Source: Marisa cornuarietis
Lineage: Eukaryota > Mollusca > Gastropoda > Architaenioglossa > Ampullariidae
Assembly: GCA_004794655.1 (NCBI GenBank)
Contig: SMMW01000126.1
Coordinates: 523,085-587,084, forward strand
Length of the DNA: 64,000 bases
Direction of reading: 5' to 3'
Made by a program: the position numbers and the translations under genes. Shown in pieces: positions 22,994 through 35,397 of this stretch. The stretch's first letter is position 1. Every line of letters begins with the position of its first letter. Below the pieces are notes generated by a model, which was given only the letters and a program-made list of their open reading frames with translations, did no database searches and was not told the origin of the DNA.

Positions 22994-23592
22994 CAGGAAC
23001 TGACACACACAGTCACACACATTCACTGACAGACTCATACGCGCTCACACACAGTAACACACACTAACACTCAGATATATGCACACACTGATACACTTTC
23101 AAACACACTTGCCACACACACACACACTTTCAAACAAAATAACAGATACATTTACCACACACGCACTTTCAAACACACACACACTTTTAAACACATACAC
23201 AGATACACTTACCACACACACAGTTTCAAACACACACACACACACACTTTTAAGCACACACACACAGATACACTTACCACACACATGCTTTCAAACACAC
23301 ACACTTTCAAACACCCACACACACACTTTAAAACACACACAGATGCACTTACCACACACACACTTTTAAACACACACAGATGCACTTACCACACACACAC
23401 TTTTAAACACACACAGATGCACTTACCACACACACACTTTTAAACACACACAGATGCACTTACCACACACACACTTTTAAACACACACAGATGCACTTAC
23501 CACACACACACTTTTAAACACACACAGATGCACTTACCACACACACACTTTTAAACACACACAGATGCACTTACCACACACACACACTCTTG
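22960..23592. repeat. (CA)n tract and 37-bp CA-rich minisatellite
   Basis: Pure CA at 22963-22990 is followed by diverging CA-rich units (TTTCAAACACAC, ACTTACCACAC). From 23341 to 23585 come about six almost perfect 37-base units with AGATGCACTTACC and ACTTTTAAACAC. The array grows more regular towards its right end. Confidence 0.92.
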
Positions 23593-23711
23593 GAGGTCAA
23601 ACTTAGACAGTCAAGAAGTACCCCTTCATTTTCTTTTATCTTGTGACTGTGTGTGTGTGTGTGTGACTAATTTAAGTGCAGAAAACCTAAATTAAATCAC
23701 TTGATGATAAG

Positions 23712-24669
23712 GTCACAGAGGGGTGACATGGAAGTTAACAGTCAGTGCAGCGCGAGTGGCTGAGTCGCACATGGCCTGACTAATAGGTGTTTTTTTTAAA
23801 GAGAGTGGAAAGAGAAAGGGGAAGACAATATAATTAACTGTCGGCGGGCCAGCGCTTGACTTCTCAGAGAGACACGGCAAGTGGCGAGACACTGCGTGTG
23901 GGGGAGTGAAGGCTGCGTCTTCCGAGAAACGTGCGTTGTTATATTTTTTAGTATCTCGGATGTTTTTTATAACAGTTGAATGTTTCCTGTATTTCTTTTA
24001 ATGACATATATTTATGTATTATTTGTTTTTGTTCGGACTGTTATAGGAGCAGTTAGCTGAAACTATTTGTACCTAGGAGAATATTTGGCCAGGAGTATTG
24101 TTGTCGCTCGTCCCTAGAGGCAGCGCCATTTGTGTAACGCCTGGCCCCGAGAGGCAGCGTTTATGATTAAAAGGTTGGATTGCTCGTCCCGGAGACAGCA
24201 CCACTTTGTGTAAGCGTTTGGTAACGAGAGACAGCGTTTATGGTTTCGTTTATTTGTTTGTTTGGAAGATATATATATATATATTTTTTTTAAATTCCAG
24301 GATTTTTAGTCCCCAGTGACTGTTAGAATTTAGTGTCTGCAGTGAATCGTCAGGTTTTCTCAGTGACTGAAATTAAGAACCGATTTTAAGAAAGAACCGT
24401 GATAAGTGACTCTGTGCTGGACTTTGAAATTTTGAGTACTTTATTTTATATTTGTTAATTATATTGATTATTTATTTAGTAACTTTTGGGATTATATTAA
24501 GAAATTAGTTCTGGTATCGTAATTATATATTGATTTTTTAAGTCTTTTAACAGATTTTGCTCATGAAATTAAATGTATACAGGCCTGAAAAAGAGGCAGA
24601 GTTGTTTTGTATGAGGAGAAAGAACGCGCAGATGTCCACGCGTTTAGGTGAACGCGAGTGGATGTGACA
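23712..24669 (+). mobile_element. LTR-like dispersed repeat, family A (copy A2)
   Basis: This copy is collinear with 61130-61976 over its whole length, from GGTCACAGAGGGGTGACATGG to TGTGACA at 24663-24669. Shared text includes CCAGCGCTTGACTTCTCAGA, GTGGCGAGACACTG and GTTGTTTTGTATGAGGAG. No coding frame. The TG(G)TCACA...TGTGACA ends and about 0.96 kb length suit a solo LTR; no flanking target duplication could be seen. Confidence 0.6.

Positions 24670-24723
<54 letters not shown>
24669..24723. repeat. (GAT)n microsatellite
   Basis: About 18 GAT repeats immediately after the end of LTR-like copy A2. Confidence 0.95.
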
Positions 24724-24725
<2 letters not shown>

Positions 24726-25599
24726 CTTGGTTGACGCTTGAGAACAGATTGAAATTCTTAGACTAGAAGACTGGCCCATGTGATATTAGCTACAGGCAAA
24801 GTCTTTTGGAGGGGGATGGTAGTGTGGATGGAAGTAGTTCCACCTTCACACTGAAGCTACACGCGAAGTCTTCTTCTCTCCGTCACTGGCACTGTTTTGT
24901 CTCTGTTTATTCTGTGTGAACCTCGTCACATAACTCTGTCATCATTTGTCTCCCTTACGCCCCTTATTTTCACGAGAATTCTCATCAGGAGTTTCTCACA
25001 GCAATTGTTATAGCAGTCTATCATAGAGACCATATGAACCGCGAACGTAACTGATTGCTTTGACGAAAAACCATTATTAGAAGTTATTAGAATTTGCTTT
25101 ACACGTGGGATGCCAGGTCATAAGTTTCTTAATAGATCCATCGTCATGTTTGTAAACCACATGCATACAGTTAGGACAACATTCACCTGTGAATATTCTC
25201 AGTTGTACACAATTCTCTTGTCAATGTTGGCAGATTTACAGCATTCTCCTACAACACCGACATATAAGAAGCTTAAGTAAGCCCCATGGAGGCAATCTGA
25301 TCATTCTAGGAACGTAGCCGTATAAGAATCAAATACTTAAGGATTAGAAGAAAAAAACTTCGAAATGCCTAGACAGTGATGCTGTTGTTGATGTTTAGAA
25401 GGGAAAGGAATCGTATCCTGTGGAGGTGTTTGTCAATGTGTAATAACAAAAGGATTTACACAAGTTTCCCAAGATAAGCTCGATGAACATTTAAGGAGAG
25501 CAATAAGGACTAAGCTTTTTGAAAGAGACGGACATCACAATCAAGTACACAACATACATAAAAAACACTGGCAGCCAGTGTTGATCGCGCAGAAATAGA

Positions 25600-25641
<42 letters not shown>

Positions 25642-25975
25642 TATTTTTGTATCTGTATGTGCATTTGTGTGTGTTGTTGCTTGTAGTTGTGTGTATAGGT
25701 GTGTATATGCGTGTGTGTATATATATATATATATGGCCTGACGAGAGAGGGTGAGAGGGCTGGGGGGGTCTGGTGTACCTGGGCCCGCGGCTCTGAAGGG
25801 GGTCTGGCCTTGCTCAGTGGATTTGTTTCTTCTTTTCCTTCTCTTTTTCGTAGCATTCCTCAATCTGGGGATTTTTCTATGGAGTGGGGTACTACAAGTT
25901 TGATCCCTTAACATTTTTTTTCCTCATTTACTAACCACTCACGTGTAAGCAACTCTACGTTCAAGTAGTGATCAA
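24724..25975. other. Gene-free stretch with (GT)n and (TA)n
   Basis: Nothing gene-like. A (GT)n tract lies at 25601-25640 and a (TA)n run at 25719-25734. Confidence 0.5.
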
Positions 25976-25979
25976 CATC

Positions 25980-27518
25980 TGTAGCGTACAAGGGGGTATG
26001 GCAGTAGGGTATTGTATTGTATTTTTTTTTTGACACACAGGTGTGCTTTGGTTTGACACTGCTACGCTGGAAATCACGAGAAATTGAAAGTATCGGTTTT
26101 TACTTTATTTCACGTGCGATCCGAGTAGAGCTCACCATCTGTCCAGGTGGTTAGGGTGTCTTGTTTTTTTAGTCGCTGTCACGCGAGGATCACGAGAAAT
26201 TTGAAGTTTCAGGTTATTGAGTATTTTATGTGCGGTGCGGGCTGAGCTCACCTTGTGGCGACGTAAACAAGGGTGGGTATATTAGACCCGACCATAGCAA
26301 GTGGGAGAATTTTCGATTTGGTTATTCGATATTCCAGTAATCTTGGTGTGTTGCTGCTAGCTGGATGCTGTCACTGACGGGTGTTCAGTCAACATTCAAG
26401 CTTACTAGTCGCCATACTGTATGTCGACGTGAGGCGCTAGAGAGAGCGCTGTTTAGTGACAAGAGTTGTCACAGTACTTACTGGTATTCAAGCCGAGGGC
26501 TCTGGTTCTACTACCAGCACAGTACAGGGAGAACATTTGCTGAATTAGGAGGCAGGCGTCTGAGAAATTTCCTGACGTAGACTGAGGGACTACGCCGAGA
26601 GCGAGGAAGGCTGTGGGAAAGTACGGGTGTTGACGGCTGGAGCTGACTATAGACGGCCTGGGGTTCGGCAAAGACGAGTGAAAGGGTGTCCGCGTATCTC
26701 CACGGTGGGGAGGATCATCCGATACAGCGAGGCTGAATGAGTGACTTGCGTGGTGCGATATCCTACAGACGATATCCATACATTCCGGAGGACCATTGAC
26801 TTGAGGCTGAGGCATGGGCTTCCAATGATTTTACACCAAGACGAACAACCCAAACGAAGTAAGACCTTTCTTAAGGTAGAGTGAAGCACCGGGTGACCTT
26901 CTTTTCAACCTTCTACGGGAGGAATTGTTAAAAATTAATAACCAGAACTTTAAGAAGGTTAAGTGAAGGACTTTATGTTTGAACCTCAATTTTAGAGTGG
27001 GTAGAATTTAAGCACGCGCTGGTGGACTGAGCGTTTTAACCTTCCACAGGCGGTGTTAGGACCTAGTGGTGTGCTACCCATTCTGACTCTGTTATTAGAT
27101 TATCGTATTTATACGTATGTGTGCTGAGCGCACCGAATTCAAGGACATTTGCTCATTTTGTATACTTGATACATTTCTTGCTTCAAAGACATTTGCTCAT
27201 GGTGTATACCTGTTACATTTCTTGTATGTTCTTTACGTGACCTTGTCCTGCATGTTAATATATTCGAGTGAGGTATTTTCCTGCTAAGCCTACCAGTGAC
27301 CGTTATGATGTAATGATAATTATCATATTACCCTATCCACCTGTTGAGAGACGTATTTTGTGTATTCATTGTGTAATTGATTTGTGACATTGAGTTTAAT
27401 AAGTATTTGTCTCGCGGAGGGACGTTCTCACAAGAGTGGTCATTTGTTGCTGTGTTGATTTAACGAATGCGCGTGTCAGCGGGTGACTCTTGGTGTGTAT
27501 GCGGGTGATCCGTGACAC
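25980..27518 (+). mobile_element. LTR-like dispersed repeat, family B (copy B2, longest)
   Basis: It starts TGTAGCGTACAAGGGGG, a 5' boundary shared with the minus-strand copy at 45355-45476, and ends GATCCGTGACA at 27507-27517, shared with copy B1. A 5' segment of about 100 bases (ATCACGAGAAAT...AGCTCACC) is duplicated in tandem at 26065-26150 and 26190-26250. No gag or pol sequence is present, so it would be a solo LTR of about 1.5 kb. Length and ends fit that, but a DNA element is not excluded. Confidence 0.55.
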
Positions 27519-27575
27519 ACACACACGCACGCACGCACGCACGCACGCACGCACAGAGCCACACACAGACACACA
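27516..27575. repeat. (CA)n/(GCAC)n microsatellite
   Basis: ACACACACGCACGCACGCAC, directly after the end of repeat B2. Confidence 0.9.
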
Positions 27576-27653
27576 CAAGCACACAAACATTATGTGACTT
27601 TCGACCTGTCTCACTGTAAGCTCTGTGTTATAAGGCTAGTCAGTAACATCAGT

Positions 27654-27733
27654 TCAAACTGTAACTAGCGACATCAGCAACACGACGAAGGCAGCGATGA
27701 AAAACAGGATGAGGGCCCGATGTCCGATATAGG
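27654..27733 (-). CDS. Possible terminal exon encoding a transmembrane helix
   Basis: On the minus strand a good acceptor (ACTGAC branch-like text, then CATTTTTTTAG) precedes 80 bases that encode YIGHRALILFFIAAFVVLLM and SLVTV, then a stop. The hydrophobic run of about 18 residues with a preceding Arg would be a membrane anchor. No upstream exon was identified, and an exon this short can arise by chance. Confidence 0.28.
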
Positions 27734-27974
27734 CTAAAAAAATGAACGATTTGTCAGTAAAAAAAGCCTATTTGGAGATCCCCATAAAGACAGGTCTACA
27801 CAAGACCTTAGTTATGAAGGCAGCATTAGGAAATGTATCACACAGCACAAGAAGAGTGAGGCACACAAAGATTACCTTATGTGGTATGAGGTCACAGCGT
27901 AACCTTTTGTAATGTATGTTTGACATGTATGCCTACCGTGATATACATTCAATGATATGCATGTGTCATACTCC

Positions 27975-30405
27975 CTTAGCTAAAAGAGGGAACATCCATT
28001 GGCATGTGGAACGTGCGCACGTTATACCAGTGCGGAAACGTGCAACAACCCACCCACAAGCTAAAACGGTATCAGTGGGACATTGTGGGACTGGCGGAGG
28101 TAAGATGAACAGGATTTGGGGGAAAGAACAATGGACGACGGCCACAAAGTGTGGTACAGTGGGGAGAACGGCATCCCCGTATCCAGCCGGCTGATCTCCA
28201 TTCGTGTCTCAGCTAAGCCACACAATGTCACCATTGTCCAAGTATACGCTCCAACTTCCACACATGGAGACAACGAAGTGGAAGAGTTTTACCAACAACT
28301 GGACAAGATTGTCAAGGCAGTTTCGAAAAAGGACATCTTGGTTGTACTCGGAGACTGGAACGCAAAGATTGGTCCAGACGCCTACCAGCAATGGGCAGGA
28401 ACGGTGGGAAAATTTGGCCTTGGTGAAACCAACGACAGGGGCATCAGACTCCTAGAGTTCGCACAGAGCCAGAGACTTACCTTAGCCAACACATTATCAA
28501 GGATGGCCACGTGGCACTCATCAAACGGATTGGTCCATAATCAGATCGACTACATCCTACTGCCGAGACGCTTCGAATCCAGCATCAACAAGGCCATGAG
28601 TAATGCAAGGACCTGTACAACTACCAGCTGAAGACCGACGCCAATATTCTCCAAAACAACCAGCCTAGAGACAGAGAACCTGCAGACCTGCCAGTCCTAC
28701 GGGAAGAGGTCGAAAGAGCTGTACATAGTTTGAAGGGAGGAAATTCACCTGGCTTTGATAACAGATAGTTTGAGCTCCACGACGCGTAGGGAGACGTGTG
28801 CGGCAACGAGAACGGCGAGCCTCTAAGCCTACCCGTTGTGAGAAAGCGATTGGTTGGATTTTGTGGATGTGATGATGTAGGGCGCAAATTCCCGTGACGC
28901 TACAGGTTGCCGCTCCCGCACGCGTCGTGCGAGCGCTGAATCTCAAACTCTCTAATGTACCAGCTGAGCTGCTCAAGCAGGGTGGGGAAGAAACAACAAA
29001 GGCCCTAACTGTCCTGTGCCAAAGAGTCTGGGAGCGCAAGGAATGGCCCAGAGAATGGACGAAGTTGCTAATCATACCCCTCCCAAGGAAAGGAAACAGC
29101 GAACAGTGTCAGAACTACAGAACCATAAGTCTTATCAGTCACCCAAGCAAAGTCATGTTGAAGGTCGTACAGAACCGCATCAGAACCACCGCAGAAGAGC
29201 TGCTAGCAGAAGAACATGCTGGCTTCAGACCACGTAGAAGCACAGTTTAGCAGATCTTCGAATGTCGTCTTCTTATAGAAAAGCATGTTCATCATCAGCG
29301 GGACCTTTACCACAACTTCATTGACTTCAAAAAGGCATTTGACAGAGTCTGGCACGAGTGGCTATGGCATGTGATGCAAAAATTCAATATCAAAGAAGCC
29401 CTCGTCCAAGTTGTTGAAGCGCTGTATAACAGCTGAACAACCAAATAGGAGCTAACCTTCGCACCACAGTAGGGGTACGTCAAGGATGTCCCCTATTACC
29501 CGTGCTGTTCAATACATTTTTGGAGAACATCATGCTCGAAGCTCTTCATGACCATCATACTTTCATCTCAATCGGTGGAAGACGAATCTGCAACCTACGC
29601 TTTGCAGATGACATAGATCTGTTAGCAGGTTAGAACAAGGAACTGATTGACGACAGCTCAAATGCATATGGAATGGAGACCAGCTCTGAAAAGAGCAAAG
29701 TTCTGATCAATGGCAACAGCAAAGCAGAGATCTTTATGAACGGAGTACAGCTCTAAGAGGTAAACAGCTTCAAGTACTTGGGAGCCACCTTCTCCAAGGA
29801 CGGCAGCTCAAGGCAAAATATCCGCATCAGGATCGCAACAACAACAGCAGCAATGGCTAGGATAGATAGGATCTGGCATAGGCACACGATAAGGTTCACT
29901 ACCAAGTACAGGCTGTACAAATCTCTGGTAGTGCCGGTCCTGTTCTACGGATGCGACACGTGGCCTATGCTCGCCGAAACAGAAAGGAGAATCCAGGCAT
30001 TCGAGAACAAGTGTCTGAGGAGGCTGCTCCGGATCTCATACAAAGAACATAAACCAACGACTTTGTAAGAAAGAAAATTGCCACACTCGTAGGACACCAG
30101 GAACCTCTACTATGAACAGTCAAGCGACGGAAGCTGGTCTTCTTTGGCCATGTGACCCGGCACGACACCTTGTCGAAGACTATCCTTTAAGGCAACTTGG
30201 AGGGTGGCCAACACCGCGGTGGTCAGAGAAAGAACTGGCTTACGAACATCAAAGACTGGACTGGTCGTCCTGCACAGGACCTGCTGACTATCCCCCACAA
30301 TAGGCAAGAGTGGCGGCCCCCGTCAGCTGCCGCGTCTATCCATGTTTTCCCCCAACGCCAGGTGCCAGGCAAGGCACGACTGACTGACTCCCATAGTCAT
30401 CGAAA
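27975..30405 (+). mobile_element. RTE (BovB-like) LINE, degraded
   Basis: The endonuclease starts at IGMWNVRTLYQCGN (27990) and continues with YQWDIVGLAEVR, IVQVYAPTS, ILVVLGDWNAKIG at 28335 and NQIDYILLPRR at 28540. The RT follows with VPAELLKQGG, NYRTISLISHPSK, FIDFKKAFDRVWHEW at 29320, GVRQGCPLLPVLFN, LRFADDIDLLAG at 29598, FKYLGATFSKDGSS, and LVVPVLFYGCDTW at 29928. The C-terminal FENKCLRRLLRISY is typical of RTE. Several stops and frameshifts (near 28105, 29250, 29435, 29632 and 29755) and a 191-bp insert at 28763 show it is inactive. A related fragment lies at 58645-58930. Confidence 0.92.
28763..28953. mobile_element. 191-bp MITE-like insert within the RTE element
   Basis: The RTE reading frame is interrupted between SPGFDN and VPAEL. 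The insert begins AGATAGTTTGAG and ends CTCAAACTCTCT, which are inverted repeats matching at 11 of 12 positions, with a second inner pair (CACGACGCGT and ACGCGTCGTG). Flanks AAC and AAT could be a 3-bp target duplication. Excision restores GAT-AAT-GTA, as expected in the RT frame. Confidence 0.75.
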
Positions 30406-30661
30406 TGTGACAAGAGTTTGAAATTTGGAATTTTAGCGCTCATGAGCGAAATTCTGTGAACTAGAGAGGATGCAACCCACATCTGATTCATCTGACTGCT
30501 TATTTAACCCTCTAACGGCCGTGAAATTTTTTATAGCGTTAACCACCCTTTGGCCATTCATTTTCACGATGAAAACGCACACACTGTGGAAAATGCAATA
30601 CTTATATTATTAAACACCACAATCAGTGTAATTAACATGTACCACAAATTACAATAACAAA

Positions 30662-33600
30662 GACAAAGACAAAGACAAACTTTATTGTTTAGGCCATCGG
30701 CCCATAACAGGAGGGTGACATGATGACTTTGCACATTTCTAATGCATTACGCAAAATATACTGCAACATATGTAATATATAGAGCATACAGTTATATAAT
30801 GTAATATATTGTTGCCTCTCAGGCAGATCTATGTGGGTGCTAAGATACTACTTGCTTAAACATCAGATAAAGATGTAGGGAAGAACAAATTTTTGCTTAG
30901 GCCATCGGCCCGTACTACAAGGGGTGGTAATCACATTATAATCTTTACACTGCGTGCAAAAAATAGGCATAGTAAATTCATAGACTTCATAGAGTTATAG
31001 AGCATCGTTTCGGGATTATAATGCCTTTAAGATGTAAAGTGCAGTGTTACATATTATCTTCCTACTATTGCTGCTAAGTAGCAATGTTAACTTAAACATT
31101 GAAGGATTTCTATAAAATTTTGCAGGTATATAATTATCTCGAAAAACAGCATACCTGGGACACATAAACATAAAATGAAGTTCAGTTTCCTCCATATCTG
31201 TACAAAATGGACAGTTGAAATCAGATAACGCCTTGCGTGTGTGCCTAAAGGTGTGAACTTTTATTGAAGAAACACCTGTTCTAAATCTGATGAAAGCACT
31301 TCTAATTTTGGCATTTCTTAGGTAGTACAGATGATGACTATCATTAAAAGAAGATCTAAACGAATTATAGAAATGATACCGTTCGTTGGAAGATATGGTA
31401 GAATGCCATTCTTGTTGATAACAGTCTTGGAGTCTCCTCTTAAAAATTGTAACAAATAATTCAAGGTCTCCAACGCTTTGGTTTTGCCAGACATGCCCAA
31501 AGCCATAGCGATACAACAAAAAACATATAGAAGAAGCCCATGTTATCTTGTTTTGGTCATGTATGTTTAACAACATTTTGTAGGCTTTATGTGGCAGTCT
31601 GCTTGGAGACATGCTCAGAATATGTAGCCAATATTTAATACTTTTTACATATACAGTCACATGTAAGGGGTATCTTGATGTTTCTCCATAAACTAGGGCA
31701 TTAGGGGTTTGTAGTGGGACTCCCAGAAATCTTTTTAAAGCGAAAGTGTGAACTGTTTCTACTGATTTGAGATTGGCAACAACTCCCCATACCTCTGCTG
31801 CATACGTCATCATAGGAAGAATCTGACAGTCAGTTTTAGGAAAACATCAGGAGCATGTTCCCCAATAGACCATAGCGCCCTAAGGATTCCAACTACACCC
31901 TTTTTGGCTCGACTAGCCATATCATTTAAAGCATGGGAAAAGGACAAACGGGTGGACATGTAGATACCCAAATATTTATACATGTTTAAAACTGATATAT
32001 TTTGGACTCCAAATACCCATTTCTCATGGTAAAAAATGAAACCGCCATTTCTAAATACTACAATGTTAGACTTATCTAAATTAACTACTAAACCTAATTT
32101 ACATGATGTATCTCTCAGAACATTAAGCTGGTTCTGCAGACCAGTAACAGTATCCGAAATTAATGCCACGTCATCTGCAAAAAGCAAAATAAATATTTCT
32201 AAGATATCTGGATTTAGCTGTATTCCATGTTTACCCCTGTCAATTACATCTTTTGCTAACTCATTAATAAATAGTGAAAACAAAACAGGGCTACAAATTT
32301 CTCCCTGCTTTAAACCCCTGGGACATAGAAAAGATTCTGTTACATCACCTCCTACTTTTACCTTAGCTTTGACGCTATTATACATTCCTTTTATAGCTTT
32401 ATACATTCTTCCTCTCAACTTGTTCTTATTCAGTAGTCTCCAGAGTTTTTCCCGTATAACTGAGTCAAATGCTTTTTGAAAGTCAATAAATGCCACATAC
32501 AATTTCTTTCGGCTAACAAGTTGCTTCTGGGCTAACGCAAATAAGGTAAAAATGTGGTCAACAGTGCTATAATTTCTTCGAAAGCCTGCCTGTACATCGT
32601 TGATTTTTTCGTTTTTATCTATCCATTTACTTAGTCTTTTATTTAGAATGTAACTATAAATCTTGCTGCAAATATTTAAAAGTGAAATTCCTCTGTAATT
32701 ATCGGGCTTATCTACCTCTCATTTTTTGTAAAGTGGTTGAATTAAATAAAGCTTCTGTCCATGAAGTTGGGTATACACCATTACTAAATATCTTGTTAAA
32801 ATACTTTGTCAGAAATGGTACTACTAGGGCTGACAAGTTCTTAAAAAACTCGCCTATTAATCCATCCGGCCCAGCTGCTTTACCATTCTTCAGGGCATTA
32901 ATGGCATCTGCAATTTCACTTGTTAAAATGTCCGAGTCAAGCTCTGAGAGTGAACTATCATCTTCGTCCTCCTCAACTCCTTCGTTAACAAATAAAACCG
33001 ACAAATCGCGATCATGGGTAACGAGATCAGGCTGTAGGTCTTTATCCTGGTCTACACCCGGGAGATCGTTAAACACCTTAAAAAAATGGTTGAACCATTC
33101 GTCTTTACTAATTTTATTTTGAGTTGTCTTTTTCGAGAGGAATTTTTTAATTGTCCCCCAAAAAGCTTTAGGATCTTTATTGTGGTTCTTGAGGGTTTCT
33201 ACGGTACTATTTTTATATTTTTCCTTCTTCATTTTTATAAACGTATTGTAGAGCTTTCTTTTTGTTGTATAATGGAGATTAGTGACCGCTGTTTTTTTTC
33301 TTCTAAACGTCCGCAAGCAATGACGCACCTGTTTCCTTTTTTCCCTTCATTCGTTATCGAACCATGGTTGGCTTTTTTCATTACCTGCTATGATAACTTT
33401 TTTCATGCACTGGCCCATTATTAGAAGTCCCTCGTTGAACTTGCTAATAGCTGCATCAATATCCGAGTCAATGAGGTGAGTAGCATCATTAACCTTTTGA
33501 TTAACATGTTCCGACTGGGTAAGTGTAAGAAACTCTTCACGTCTATTTTCATCCCAAATATACTTTCTGGTTCTATAACTACAAGGAACTGCGTAGGGAG

Positions 33601-34296
33601 GCACGTGAACTTTGCTAGATGCCCACATCATCATTTCGACTGGCATGTGTTTTGATTCATGTCTACTAACCACTTTAAGAGAAAAGCAAAGTTTTTGGAG
33701 TTCACTTGAACCAATAAAATAGTCAATGACACTACAGCCAGTGGCTGATATGTAAGTAAATTCTCCACAAGAGTCCCCGTTAAGAGAACCGTTTAAGATC
33801 GACAGATTAAACTGTTCGCATATACTCAATAAATATCTACCAAACACATTGACAGTTTCGTCTTTAGAAAAACGCCTACCAAAAGACATAGTACTGTTAT
33901 CGAAGATTTCGTCTATTACATCACAAGGGAGGCAATCCCCAACAGGACATTCTTTTCCTATCCTTGCATTAAGGTCTCCAAGTATGATCAGAAAATGGTC
34001 ACCAAAACGTTCAAATAAATCAAGCAGGCACATTTCTAACAGGGACACTCCATTAGTGATTTCTGTGTCATTATAGTAAGGAGAATCAATAGGTGGCAAG
34101 TAAGCACCTAACACCATGATATCTCTAGATACACCGAAGAGATGTCTAGATATTTTAAGTACGACTATATTATCATATTTAGTACTAATTTGTTCAACGT
34201 AGGTACTTAGTTCCTTTCTGACAAGAAATACAACACCACCAGAGAGCCGCGCGTTATTAGTAGGTGACAGCTTTATGCCGGGAGCTATGTATGCGT
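30662..34296 (-). mobile_element. Nearly intact LINE nested in piggyBac, with 18-bp target duplication
   Basis: The 18 bases ACAAATTACAATAACAAA occur at 30644-30661 and again at 34297-34314, flanking the element exactly. On the minus strand, an endonuclease truncated at its N-terminus (LSGGVVFLVRKELSTYV, FLIILGDLNARIGKE, CSVIDYFIGSSEL) leads into a linker with NGKAAGPDGLIGEFFKN, the RT (FIDFQKAFDSVIREKLW, GLKQGEICSPVLFSLFINEL, LLFADDVALISD at about 32180) and a C-terminal Cys/His motif (FNCPFCTDMEETELHFMFMC). The only defects seen are an in-frame TGA at 33347-33349, a frame change near 32710 and one near 31815. The tail carries AATAAA and GTCTTT repeats. The clade is CR1-superfamily or Crack/Daphne-like, unresolved. 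Confidence 0.9.
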
Positions 34297-34465
34297 ACAA
34301 ATTACAATAACAAAACATAGTAATGTTACACGAAGAGTTTGTATCGTAAGATTTGATTAGACTTTTCTTCCTAAATCTGAAAAAAACTGAGAACATGTTG
34401 TTTGCTTAGGCCTACATTTTGCTATTGTCACAAAAGTCAAAATTATTCAGGCTGAAAAAATCTGG

Positions 34466-35397
34466 TTACTGCCGAGCACATAAGTCACATACAAGCTTTG
34501 TATGAACTCCACACAAAAATCTCCCACAACAACCACAATTGTCTCTAACTTTCTTGTCGTTCGATCTCGGGGGACAAAAGAAACAACGCTGTCGCTTTAT
34601 TGGCAGTGGAGTTGTATTTTGTGCAGCTGTTGAAGGCTGGGAACATGATGGAGCTTGTGTATATGTATAGTGTATAATGTGCCTTATTCTCCACGTAATA
34701 TTCTTCTTCCATAGATTCCATAGAAGTCCAACAAGTTCCTCGCCAGTTTCATCAGAGAGATTCGCCGTTTGTGACTTTAGCCGCGTTGCCACTCGAGATT
34801 GAGGAAACAATGTAGGCATTCAAGGCGCTGATATCCACCATGTTGTAGAAGATTACCAATGGCCATCTTCTTGTCTTCCCTTTCGTGGTGTAGTAGCGAA
34901 CCAGTTGGCCAATTGTGTCGACGCCACCTCTTGTTTTGCTGTAATCCAAAATCAACTGAGTCTTTTTCTCATCCGTGGTGTTGGAAACATCCGGTTGATC
35001 ATGAGAAGTGCTTAAAGTAACTACTACCTTGTCTTTCTGTGGGAAATAAGAATCCAGCATCCCATGATCATGAAAAGCGAAGAATGTAGTATTTGTTTCC
35101 TTCTCCTTTGTTTCTGTAAGAGCGCGTGGAATCTCTTTTCTGGTTTTATGAATGGTCCCCAGCAAGGTAAGCTTTTAGCAAGAAGTTTCCCTCAGAGATC
35201 ATGTCTAACACAACTCTTTCGCCCTGGTTCTGTTCTTTTGGTCGATCAGGTCTTCTTCCCGTGTATACGTATATATTCAAATCAAGACATTGTGCTGTCA
35301 CAGCAGACCCAGATTTGTATACCTTATTTCTTTGGCTTGTTGGGAATGTATTCTTCCTCATCTTTATTCCTAGAGTCATGATCGCTACTACAATCAC
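34466..35397 (-). pseudogene. piggyBac transposase, C-terminal remnant
   Basis: On the minus strand the remnant reads KVYKSGSAVTAQCLDLNIYV, YTGRRPD, GERVVLDMISEG, then after a deletion LGTIHKTRKEIPRAL, FAFHDHGML, DYSKTRGGVDTIGQLVRYYT, TRRWPLVIFYNMVDISALNA, a frame change, and the C-terminal Cys-rich finger CFFCPP, CGCCGRFLC and VCDLC. GGVD carries the third catalytic Asp of the piggyBac DDD triad. The expected DNxFTS segment with the second Asp is missing between GERVV and GTIHK, and the N-terminal half with the first Asp is absent, so this cannot be an active transposase. Confidence 0.88.

Noticed and set aside
23079..23369. Thr/His-rich coding frame
   Set aside because: Generated entirely by CA-rich tandem repeats.
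25491..25914. 121- and 134-residue minus-strand frames
   Set aside because: Dominated by (GT)n and (TA)n simple sequence; no motif.
34297..34396. N-terminal extension of the nested LINE protein (first 30-odd residues of the frame from 34396)
   Set aside because: It lies outside the 18-bp target duplication and is host piggyBac sequence read by chance in frame.
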